Positions 1-5,252 of a DNA stretch of 6,954 nt are shown piece by piece. This DNA is from Ignavibacteriaceae bacterium. Its GTDB lineage: Bacteria; Bacteroidota; Ignavibacteria; Ignavibacteriales; Ignavibacteriaceae. A program made the translations under genes and the position numbers. How positions within the stretch are numbered: the first letter of the stretch is position 1; each line of letters begins with the position of its first letter. The stretch covers positions 1-6,954 of the forward strand of contig JALONF010000311.1 of NCBI GenBank assembly GCA_025455085.1. The letters are read 5' to 3'. The notes under the pieces are model-generated. The model was not told the DNA's origin. It worked only from the letters and a program-made list of their open reading frames with translations, and made no database searches.

Positions 1-20
1 CGGCAAAGAAAACAACCGGG
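1..20 (-). repeat. Possible fifth copy (partial) of the local hairpin repeat
   Basis: The 11-nt core AAAGAAAACAA, invariant in the four clear copies, recurs at 5-15, flanked by C on the left and by CCGGG on the right, similar to the CGGGAG after the copy at 1164-1174. It lies 361 bp from the next core, inside the range seen between the other copies (338-460 bp). The left half of the element is outside the window, and the match lies inside an open reading frame, so it may be chance. Confidence 0.35.
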
Positions 21-322
21 TAAGCATAAATTGATTTTGTTTTTTCTATAACTATCAAAAAAATAATTGCCTGAAGAATTGTAAAAGCAGGACCGCCCAT
101 AGAACTAAACAAGGCATCAGTTTCGTGAAGGTACTTTTCACTGGCAGTGGTAACATTATTTAAACTATAGAGCATTTTATTTCCTAACAATTCACCAACA
201 AGCCAATGCCCAAACTCGTGAAAAAGATATGTTAGAAATGTGACTGGAATCATTATCAAAGCAACTTTCCAGTTTATTCTGCTTTCTCTTAAGTCATTTT
301 TTATTTTGTCGGTAAGAAACAT
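1..322 (-). CDS. Putative membrane zinc metalloprotease, M50-like (3' end outside window)
   Basis: The first 107 residues are visible; the frame is still open at the left window edge. A hydrophobic segment from about residue 20 to 35 runs directly into HEFGHW (residues 36-41), which fits the HExxH zinc site embedded in a membrane helix as in site-2 protease (M50) families. A second hydrophobic segment contains SMGGPAFTIL (about residues 74-83), resembling the small-residue GGP/AGP stretch that follows the HExxH helix in M50 proteins. A third hydrophobic stretch begins at the edge. The third zinc ligand (NPDG-type motif) would lie outside the window, so peptidase activity is an inference. The ATG at 320-322 is the only reasonable start seen, with a weak ribosome-binding site. 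It could instead be one of the small M50-like proteins with unrelated function. The last visible codons overlap a sequence resembling the local dispersed repeat. Confidence 0.6.
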   Translation of the reverse strand, partial: MFLTDKIKNDLRESRINWKVALIMIPVTFLTYLFHEFGHWLVGELLGNKMLYSLNNVTTASEKYLHETDALFSSMGGPAFTILQAIIFLIVIEKTKSIYAYPVVFFA

Positions 323-344
323 ATTTTACTTACTCATCTTTCTA

Positions 345-382
345 TTTGAAGTCCCCATTTTTACCAAAGAAAACAAGGGGAG
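345..382 (-). repeat. Intergenic hairpin repeat, copy A
   Basis: This copy contains the invariant core AAAGAAAACAA (366-376) preceded by a C-rich block. It is the most diverged of the four. It is one base shorter in the left half and has lost most of the inner TTCTT/AAGAA stem, but the outer arms TCCCC and GGGGA pair perfectly over 5 bp. It lies 22 nt upstream of the start codon at 322. Confidence 0.7.
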
Positions 383-405
383 GGAATATTAATATTTTGT
401 TTTTC

Positions 406-433
406 GCAGGGAGACAAAATTTTGTGTCCCTAC
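406..433. repeat. 28-bp near-perfect palindrome
   Basis: The two 14-nt arms GCAGGGAGACAAAA and TTTTGTGTCCCTAC abut with no loop and differ from perfect symmetry at two positions, one of which still pairs as G-U. It resembles the GTAGGGACGCAAAA-type palindromes that I recall as dispersed intergenic repeats in several bacterial phyla; that recollection is not verified here. It lies 32 nt downstream of the 56-aa membrane protein gene and has no T tract on either strand, so it is a poor terminator. Confidence 0.6.
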
Positions 434-465
434 GAATGCTTATACAGATGATATTAGTTTGCAGC

Positions 466-636
466 TTAATTATGTTTCGGCTTTGCCGGCCATAACTGAA
501 TGCAGACGACATCCAGCAGTAGCATTGCGATACCAATCTTCCAGAGCGAATTGCCATCGTCTGTGCCAATAAAAAATGCAGCTGAAAGGAAAGCCAGAAC
601 TCCTATACTAAATAATACTAATTGTAGGATTCTCAT
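466..636 (-). CDS. Small two-helix membrane protein (56 aa), unknown function
   Basis: I do not recognise a family. The protein has two hydrophobic helices, about residues 3-23 and 32-49, joined by a short polar loop (GTDDGNS), and ends in a basic tail (PAKPKHN). It is therefore probably an inner-membrane protein with no enzymatic motif. The frame is open up to 729, but the ATG at 634-636 is chosen because GAGGG lies 5 nt before it, and because the extra residues would be the translation of the dispersed repeat (copy B) plus a polar linker. It sits between repeat copies B and A, in the same orientation as its neighbours. Function cannot be inferred. Confidence 0.6.
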   Translation of the reverse strand: MRILQLVLFSIGVLAFLSAAFFIGTDDGNSLWKIGIAMLLLDVVCIQLWPAKPKHN

Positions 637-640
637 TTTA

Positions 641-646
641 ACCCTC
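641..646 (-). promoter_or_regulatory. Ribosome-binding site deciding the start of the 56-aa gene
   Basis: On the minus strand GAGGGT (with a 5-nt gap from GAGGG to ATG) precedes the start at 636. It is one of the clearest Shine-Dalgarno sequences here and favours the internal ATG over the upstream ATG at 729. Confidence 0.6.
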
Positions 647-680
647 AAATATTTTTTATAACTGTCTTGATTTTCTATGT

Positions 681-719
681 ACTCAAACTTCCCCATTCTT
701 CCTAAAGAAAACAACGGAG
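681..719 (-). repeat. Intergenic hairpin repeat, copy B
   Basis: The core AAAGAAAACAA is at 704-714. An inner stem TTCTT/AAGAA (with a 4-nt loop CCTA) is intact, and the left block ACTCAAACTTCCCC matches copy D closely. The right outer arm is one G shorter than in copy C. It lies 25 nt past the stop of the 115-aa gene and 44 nt before the start of the 56-aa gene. Confidence 0.75.
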
Positions 720-744
720 AATCGCACAATTCATTTTTTGCATT

Positions 745-1092
745 TCAGGGTGAGTTGTCAGCTTGTTGCAGTATTACAATGTCAGGATTAATCTTAAGTA
801 AAATTCTGTCCCGAGAGTTTATTATAATCTCAAGCATTTCTCCTCTTTTATCTTTTATCAAACGAATATCCTGAATATACCTTGCGTGTAATTGATAAGA
901 TATTGTTTCATTTCTTTTCAGTAAAATAAAAACATCCGCAGAACAAGGTTCAATTGAAAATATCAATTCAAAGTCACCGTTTGATATTTTGTATTCATTG
1001 AAATTGTAAAACCAAATAACATCTTTATCCAATTTCTTGGGCTCAACTTCAAAAAATGACATTAACTCCCATTCTTCTATGCTGATATCCAT
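745..1092 (-). CDS. Conserved-looking protein of unknown function (115 aa)
   Basis: I do not recognise a family with certainty. The protein is soluble and acidic, with an N-terminal segment rich in aromatic and acidic residues (IEEWELMSFFEVEPKKLD, then VIWFYNFNEY). Alternating beta-strand-like stretches follow: FELIFSIEP, DVFILLK, MLEIIINS and ILLKINPDIVIL. There is one Cys (residue 50), no signal peptide and no membrane helix. The composition suggests a small, mostly beta domain; an immunity- or antitoxin-like role would be a guess only. The ATG at 1090-1092 follows a weak GAGAG. It lies between repeat copies C and B, in line with the other small genes. Confidence 0.6.
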   Translation of the reverse strand: MDISIEEWELMSFFEVEPKKLDKDVIWFYNFNEYKISNGDFELIFSIEPCSADVFILLKRNETISYQLHARYIQDIRLIKDKRGEMLEIIINSRDRILLKINPDIVILQQADNSP

Positions 1093-1137
1093 ACACTTAA
1101 AACTCTCATTAAATTTTTTATTGCATACAATTTATTT

Positions 1138-1180
1138 AGAGACTTAACTTCCCTATTCTTCCCAAAGAAAACAACGGGAG
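1138..1180 (-). repeat. Intergenic hairpin repeat, copy C (best-formed)
   Basis: The core AAAGAAAACAA is at 1164-1174. An inner 5-bp stem TTCTT/AAGAA closes a CCCA tetraloop. An outer stem pairs TTCCC (1149-1153) with GGGAG (1176-1180), using one G-U pair, and leaves an asymmetric internal loop. It starts 17 nt past the stop of the 93-aa gene and ends 45 nt before the start of the 115-aa gene. Confidence 0.8.
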
Positions 1181-1197
1181 TAGAAAGAATTTGTTCT

Positions 1198-1479
1198 TTA
1201 ACTTACTTCTGGTGAGTCAATAACTTTCCATTTGAACATTTCTTTGAAATCTTCAAAACAAGTTTGACAGATCCAACGATAATCATCAGTTGTAGCATAA
1301 CCTGACAGTAATGCATCTTTAATTCTAGTATCTAAACTGAATTTTGCCAAACAGAACTCGCAGTGATCGTGGTCCCATTCTGGATTATATGGATTCTGTC
1401 TATACAGCCTTCGAACTAAGGTCACACCAACCAAATATTTTTCTTGATTATTGAGTCGCCAGTCATCTTTTTCTATCAT
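1198..1479 (-). CDS. Small zinc-ribbon-like protein (93 aa), unknown function
   Basis: Two CxxC pairs, C40/C43 (HDHCEFC) and C71/C74 (WICQTCF), are 28 residues apart and probably bind one zinc ion, a treble-clef or zinc-ribbon-like arrangement. The N-terminal block DWRLNNQEKYL, the WDHDHCEFC block and the FKEMFKWKV block match, from memory, a family of small uncharacterised bacterial proteins; no biochemical role is known to me. It has no signal peptide or membrane helix. The start ATG (1477-1479) follows a weak GTGGA. A 6-bp hairpin AAAGAA/TTCTTT overlaps the stop codon. The gene is flanked by repeat copies D (upstream) and C (downstream). Confidence 0.75.
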   Translation of the reverse strand: MIEKDDWRLNNQEKYLVGVTLVRRLYRQNPYNPEWDHDHCEFCLAKFSLDTRIKDALLSGYATTDDYRWICQTCFEDFKEMFKWKVIDSPEVS

Positions 1480-1533
1480 AGTATTATTCCACTAACATTG
1501 TTTTGAAATCAAATCCCCTAAAAAATTGTTATA

Positions 1534-1572
1534 CTTCTCAAACTTCCCAATTCTTTCCAAAGAAAACAATGG
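1534..1572 (-). repeat. Intergenic hairpin repeat, copy D
   Basis: The core AAAGAAAACAA is at 1559-1569. The inner stem TTCTT/AAGAA has loop TCCA, and could extend by one T-A pair with a smaller loop. The left block TCTCAAACTTCCC matches copy B. The right outer arm is reduced to GG. It lies immediately beyond the clpB terminator and 54 nt before the start of the 93-aa gene. Confidence 0.75.
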
Positions 1573-1573
1573 T

Positions 1574-1612
1574 TTAAAATATAAAACCGCAGAAGATTTT
1601 CTCCTGCGGTTT
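1574..1612 (-). terminator. Rho-independent terminator after clpB
   Basis: A 13-bp stem (1584-1596 with 1600-1612, one G-U pair) closes a 3-nt loop. It is GC-rich in the middle (CCGCAG/CTGCGG) and is followed on the minus strand by TTTTATATTTT. It lies 51 nt past the clpB stop and separates the chaperone genes from the small-gene stretch beyond. Confidence 0.85.
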
Positions 1613-1635
1613 GGATTAATTTGTTATTTCACCTT

Positions 1636-1682
1636 CATCCTTCGACAAGCTCAGGATGACAGCTCAGGATGACAGCTCAGGG
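1636..1682. repeat. Dispersed repeat with 13-bp tandem units, overlapping the clpB 3' end
   Basis: The unit AGCTCAGGATGAC occurs at 1648-1660 and 1661-1673, then as a partial copy AGCTCAGGG at 1674-1682. Just before it, CATCCT (1636-1641) and AGGATG (1653-1658) form an inverted repeat around TCGACAAGCTC. The motif CCTTCGACAAGCTCAGGATG is one I recall as a very common dispersed sequence in FCB-group and other genomes. The clpB stop codon (1664-1666) and its last residues lie within the tandem units. Confidence 0.8.
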
Positions 1683-3880
1683 TTTACAAAATTTCCAGCA
1701 AGCAGTTCCTGAGAAAGAGGATTAACCAGATATTTTTGTATTACTCTCTTTAAGGGTCGTGCACCATAAGTTACATCGTAGCCAAGCTGTGCAAGCCAAT
1801 CTTTTGCTTCATCGCAAACATCAAGAGTAATTTCTTTATCCTTCAGCATCTTCTGAACACGCTCGAGTTGTATGTCAACAATCTTTCTTATTTCAGATTT
1901 CAGTAATGGTTTGAAGAGAACAATTTCATCAATCCTGTTTAAGAATTCGGGACGAATTGTTTTTCTCAGAAGTTCGTGCAGTTGCTGGCGAAGCTCACCC
2001 ATCAGCGGCTCAACATTATTTTCATTAAATAATTCAAGCTTATCCTGTATGTAATGCGAACCGATATTTGAAGTCATAATGATAATTGTATTTTTAAAAT
2101 TAACTGTACGTCCCTGGTTATCAGTTAATCTTCCGTCATCAAGAACCTGCAGAAGAACATTGAATACATCGGGATGAGCCTTTTCAATTTCATCAAGCAA
2201 TACAACAGAGTAAGGTCTTCTACGGACAGATTCTGTTAACTGTCCACCCTCTTCGTAGCCAACATATCCGGGAGGTGCGCCAATTAATCTTGATACAGAA
2301 AACTTTTCCATATACTCGCTCATATCAATTCGTATCATTGCGTGTTCATCATCGAACAATACTTCAGCAAGCGCTCGTGCAAGCTCGGTTTTGCCGACAC
2401 CTGTAGTTCCGAGAAATATGAATGAACCAATTGGTCTGTTTACATCCTGCAATCCCGAACGTGAACGACGAATCGCATTTGCAACCGCGTTAACTGCTTC
2501 ATCCTGGCCAACCACACGATGGTGAAGTTCATCCTCTAATTTTAAAAGTTTACTTCGTTCGCTTTCAAGCATTTTACTAACGGGAATTCCAGTCCACTTA
2601 GAAATTATCTCTGCGATATCCTCAGCATCGACTTCTTCCTTCAACATCTTTTTATCCTTTTGTGCATCGGCAAGTTTTTTGGTTTCTTCTTTTAGCTGCT
2701 TTTCGAGATTGGTGATTTTACCATAACGGATTTCAGCTACCTTGCCGAGATTACCTTCGCGCTCATAACGTTCAGCTTCAAGTTTAAGATTTTCAATTTC
2801 ACTTTTCATAGTTCGAATTTTTTGAATCTTATCTTTCTCCAAATCCCAGTGTAAACGAAGCTGCATACGTTCCGAATTCAATTCATTAAGTTCCTGTCCA
2901 AGCTCTTCAAGTCTTTTAATTGAGGCATCATCTTTTTCTCGTTTCAAAGCCTCTCGTTCAATTTCAAGTTGCTTAACTTTTCGCTCAAGTGTATCAAGCT
3001 CTTCGGGCATCGAATCAATTTCAATTCTCAATTTTGATGCGGCCTCATCAATCAAATCAATTGCCTTGTCAGGTAAAAATCTGTCTGTAATATATCTTTC
3101 GGAAAGTTGAGTTGCTGCTACAATTGCACCATCAGTTATTCTGACTCCGTGATGAACTTCGTAGCGTTCTTTAAGTCCCCGAAGAATTGAAATCGTATCT
3201 TCCTCGGACGGTTCGTCAACAAGAACAGGTTGAAAACGTCTTTCGAGAGCAGCATCTTTTTCGATGTGCTTTTTGTATTCATCAAGAGTTGTTGCACCAA
3301 TTGCATGCAATTCACCACGAGCTAATGCTGGCTTCAAAATATTTGCAGCATCCATTGCGCCTTGGGTTGCACCCGCACCAACAAGTGTATGAAGCTCATC
3401 AACAAAAAGAATAATTTCTCCATTTGACTGCTGGACTTCTTTAATTACTGCTTTTAGCCTTTCTTCAAATTGTCCGCGGAATTGAGTGCCTGCAATTAGA
3501 GCTCCCATATCAAGAGCAACGATTCTTTTTGACTTCAGAGATTCGGGGACATCACCGGAAACAATTCTGTGTGCTATTCCTTCTGCAATAGCAGTCTTCC
3601 CTACTCCAGGTTCTCCAATTAGTACTGGATTATTTTTTGTTCTTCTTGAAAGCACTTGAAGAACCCTTCGTATCTCCTCATCTCTTCCAATAACAGGATC
3701 GAGTTTCCCCTGCTTGACGAGATCATTCAAATCCCTTCCATACTTTTCAAGCGATTGATAAGTATCTTCCGGATTTTGTGAGGTTACTCTTTGTGTTCCC
3801 CGAACAGATCTCGCGAAGAAGCTGCCCGGCTTTACCTTTATCATTTGAAAGTGCCAGTAGAAGATGTTCGGTTGAAACAT
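1664..3880 (-). CDS. clpB: ClpB disaggregase, main part (NBD1, middle domain, NBD2), frameshifted from its N-domain
   Basis: Hexameric AAA+ unfoldase that, with DnaK/DnaJ, solubilises aggregated cytoplasmic proteins. In this 738-residue frame, true ClpB homology begins at about residue 26 (VRGTQRV). NBD1 has Walker A GEPGVGKT (89-96), pore loop FRGQFEERL (about 134-142), Walker B ILFVDELH (157-164) and arginine fingers ERR (213-215). A charged coiled coil (about 285-410) is the ClpB-specific middle domain, separating it from ClpA/ClpC. NBD2 has Walker A GTTGVGKT (491-498; Thr where Pro is usual), pore loop GYVGYEEGG (539-547), Walker B VVLLDEIEKAHP (559-570), sensor 1 TSN (603-605) and sensor 2 GARPLKR (706-712). 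Residues 1-25 are out-of-frame N-domain sequence. The C-terminus stops right after LLAGNF with VNPELSS, about 20 residues short of typical ClpB, because a dispersed repeat supplies the end. ATPase motifs are otherwise intact; a deltaN ClpB could be made from ATG 3880 or 3844. Confidence 0.9.
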   Translation of the reverse strand: MFQPNIFYWHFQMIKVKPGSFFARSVRGTQRVTSQNPEDTYQSLEKYGRDLNDLVKQGKLDPVIGRDEEIRRVLQVLSRRTKNNPVLIGEPGVGKTAIAEGIAHRIVSGDVPESLKSKRIVALDMGALIAGTQFRGQFEERLKAVIKEVQQSNGEIILFVDELHTLVGAGATQGAMDAANILKPALARGELHAIGATTLDEYKKHIEKDAALERRFQPVLVDEPSEEDTISILRGLKERYEVHHGVRITDGAIVAATQLSERYITDRFLPDKAIDLIDEAASKLRIEIDSMPEELDTLERKVKQLEIEREALKREKDDASIKRLEELGQELNELNSERMQLRLHWDLEKDKIQKIRTMKSEIENLKLEAERYEREGNLGKVAEIRYGKITNLEKQLKEETKKLADAQKDKKMLKEEVDAEDIAEIISKWTGIPVSKMLESERSKLLKLEDELHHRVVGQDEAVNAVANAIRRSRSGLQDVNRPIGSFIFLGTTGVGKTELARALAEVLFDDEHAMIRIDMSEYMEKFSVSRLIGAPPGYVGYEEGGQLTESVRRRPYSVVLLDEIEKAHPDVFNVLLQVLDDGRLTDNQGRTVNFKNTIIIMTSNIGSHYIQDKLELFNENNVEPLMGELRQQLHELLRKTIRPEFLNRIDEIVLFKPLLKSEIRKIVDIQLERVQKMLKDKEITLDVCDEAKDWLAQLGYDVTYGARPLKRVIQKYLVNPLSQELLAGNFVNPELSS

Positions 3881-4202
3881 ATTCGTCTTTCAGATTGCGT
3901 GATTCATCTGCAGCAATATCAAAAAGTTTTGCAAGATTCTGACTCATCTGCTGATTGCCTAATCCGGTTCCACTCACTTTGGGTAATGATTCAAGTAACT
4001 GGTTTATTTTTATCTTAACCGCACTGAAATTGCCGCCGGTTTTTTTAATAATTGATTCGGCAACATTACCGGTTTCTTGCGCAATTGCAGCAAGGAGGTG
4101 CTGAGGTTCTACAATCTGGTTATTGTAGTTCTGTGCAATCTCAATTGCTGTTTGAACAATTTCCTGTGCCTTTACTGTTAGTCTATTAAAATTAAATGAC
4201 AT
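3747..4202 (-). CDS. clpB: ClpB N-terminal (Clp-N) domain, separated by a frameshift
   Basis: This is the substrate-binding N-domain of ClpB, 151 residues in this frame. The double Clp repeat is clear: LTVKAQEIVQTAIEIAQ with EPQHLLAAI (first repeat, about residues 8-43), and LAKLFDIAADESRNL with EYVSTEHLLLAL (second repeat, about residues 90-119), followed by GKAGQLLRE ending at residue 131. After that the frame leaves ClpB: the last 20 residues (ICSGNTKSN onward) are out-of-frame translation of the start of NBD1. It overlaps the ATPase-encoding frame by 134 nt. The start ATG 4200-4202 follows AGGA with a 7-nt gap and lies 20 nt past the dnaJ-family stop, suggesting co-transcription. It may be the 5' part of a broken gene, or of a gene split into N-domain and deltaN products. 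Confidence 0.85.
   Translation of the reverse strand: MSFNFNRLTVKAQEIVQTAIEIAQNYNNQIVEPQHLLAAIAQETGNVAESIIKKTGGNFSAVKIKINQLLESLPKVSGTGLGNQQMSQNLAKLFDIAADESRNLKDEYVSTEHLLLALSNDKGKAGQLLREICSGNTKSNLTKSGRYLSIA
3803..3812 (-). other. clpB: Deletion/frameshift junction in clpB
   Basis: On the minus strand the N-domain frame reads LLRE through codon GAG (3810-3812), while the NBD1 frame starts VRG at codon GTT (3803-3805). Only four bases (ATCT) lie between them. Family members such as E. coli ClpB have about 14 residues (42 nt) at this place, including the last N-domain helix, so about 38 nt are missing and the frame is shifted. No homopolymer is present at the junction. Confidence 0.8.
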
Positions 4203-4209
4203 AATCTTT

Positions 4210-4213
4210 TCCT
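4210..4213 (-). promoter_or_regulatory. Ribosome-binding site of clpB
   Basis: AGGA on the minus strand, within TAGGAAAAGATT, ends 7 nt before the ATG at 4202 and lies in the 20-nt gap after the J-protein gene. Confidence 0.55.
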
Positions 4214-4222
4214 ATTTCTTCC

Positions 4223-5164
4223 TTAATCTTTCCTAAGCTTTGATAATTCTTTAAATAATTTCTTTTCCTTTTCAGATAAATTTTTTGGTATCGTAACATG
4301 TACCTTTACGAACAAGTCACCCCTTTCATTAGCATTTCTTAAACCTAGATTTTTTAGTCTTAATATTTTTTCTGATTCAGTTCCTTCGGGAATGTTTATG
4401 TTGATTTTCTTGCCATCAAGAGTTTTAATTTCTTCTTTCCCTCCGAGAACTGCAGTGTATAAATCAACATCCAGATTATAGAAAAGTTCATCATCCTTAA
4501 TTTCATAAAACGGATGTTGAAGAATGTGAATATTTAAAAAGAGATCTCCCTTAGTACCACCCTGCACCGAAGATCTTCCCAATCCTTTCAGCCTTAGCTT
4601 CTGTCCATCAGATGTTCCCGGATGGATTTGTATTTTTAACTTTTTACCATCAATACTAATCTGTCTTTCACTACCATTAAAGGCATCTTCAAGAGATATG
4701 TGCAGATCGGCTTCAACATCAACTCCAGTCGGCTGATTTTGAAATCCCCGTGAACCAAAGCCCGAGCCTGAGCTTTTTTCTCTACCCCCAAAGAATGATT
4801 CAAAGAAATCAGAGAACCCACCCATATTGCCGAACATATCACCAAGGTTGCTGGAGAATTCATAAGTGGTCCCGCTTCCTCTTCTTGCACCGCCAAATTG
4901 AGAAAAGAAATCTTCGAATCCACCGCCGCTTGATTGATACTGATTCCAGTTGGCGCCGAGCGCATCATACTTTTTTCTTTTCTCAGGATCACTAAGTACT
5001 TCATTAGCCTCGGTTATTTCTTTAAACTTTTCTTCGGCAGCTTTGTTGTTAGGATTTTTATCCGGATGATATTTCACCGCTAGCTTTCTGAAAGCTTTAC
5101 TTATCTCTTCTTTAGTGGCTATTTTTTCAACGCCAAGTATTTTGTAGTAGTCTTTGAATTCCAT
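4223..5164 (-). CDS. cbpA: DnaJ-family co-chaperone, CbpA type (no zinc domain)
   Basis: Hsp40 that delivers substrates to DnaK and stimulates its ATPase. With the start at 5164 it has 313 residues. The J-domain occupies about 1-70 (DYYKILGV at 5-12; HPD at 33-35, essential for DnaK stimulation). A Gly/Phe-rich region (about 71-145, with repeated GGF, DFF and FGG) follows, then the two C-terminal beta-sandwich substrate-binding domains (about 148-290; RLKGLG and LRLKNLG mark the equivalent strand in each). There is no CxxCxGxG zinc-finger, so it is a class B (CbpA/DnaJ2-like) J-protein rather than DnaJ proper. The frame is open to 5239, but that extension would run through the terminator hairpin, and homology begins at MEFKDYYKIL; no good ribosome-binding site is seen before it. 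It lies 20 nt before clpB, giving a functional pair in disaggregation. Confidence 0.9.
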   Translation of the reverse strand: MEFKDYYKILGVEKIATKEEISKAFRKLAVKYHPDKNPNNKAAEEKFKEITEANEVLSDPEKRKKYDALGANWNQYQSSGGGFEDFFSQFGGARRGSGTTYEFSSNLGDMFGNMGGFSDFFESFFGGREKSSGSGFGSRGFQNQPTGVDVEADLHISLEDAFNGSERQISIDGKKLKIQIHPGTSDGQKLRLKGLGRSSVQGGTKGDLFLNIHILQHPFYEIKDDELFYNLDVDLYTAVLGGKEEIKTLDGKKININIPEGTESEKILRLKNLGLRNANERGDLFVKVHVTIPKNLSEKEKKLFKELSKLRKD

Positions 5165-5195
5165 TGTAAGGACAAAATTATTTTTTGATTGCTTA

Positions 5196-5229
5196 TTAAA
5201 ATAAAAAGGGTGATCATAAATCACCCTTT
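5196..5229 (-). terminator. Rho-independent terminator or attenuator between hsp20 and the J-protein gene
   Basis: A perfect 10-bp stem AAAGGGTGAT/ATCACCCTTT (5205-5214 with 5220-5229) closes a 5-nt loop and is followed on the minus strand by TTTTTATTTT. It is 23 nt past the hsp20 stop and only about 40 nt before the J-protein start, so it either ends the hsp20 transcript or lets a fraction through to the J-protein and clpB. Confidence 0.85.
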
Positions 5230-5252
5230 CCATTAACATACGTGATCATCTA

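Noticed and set aside
342..569. Open frame on the minus strand, 75 codons
   Set aside because: It overlaps the better-supported membrane protein gene in another frame and consists largely of the palindrome and repeat copy A; it has no ribosome-binding site or recognisable domain.
637..729. Longer N-terminus for the 56-aa membrane protein (start at 729)
   Set aside because: The extra residues are translated from repeat copy B and a polar linker; the internal ATG at 636 has a good GAGGG site and gives a clean two-helix protein.
1138..1180. Integron attC sites at the repeats
   Set aside because: Copy C contains GTTAAGT on the minus strand, which fits GTTRRRY, but copies A, B and D do not, and no complementary RYYYAAC arm is found before any copy. 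No integrase gene is in the window.
345..1572. CRISPR array
   Set aside because: The repeats are diverged, 338-460 bp apart, and separated by protein-coding genes rather than by short unique spacers.
4636..5004. 122-codon minus-strand frame inside the J-protein gene
   Set aside because: It lies wholly within the Gly/Phe and substrate-binding region of a strongly supported gene in another frame.
5165..5239. 25-residue N-terminal extension of the J-protein
   Set aside because: It would be translated through the terminator hairpin; J-domain homology starts at the ATG at 5164.
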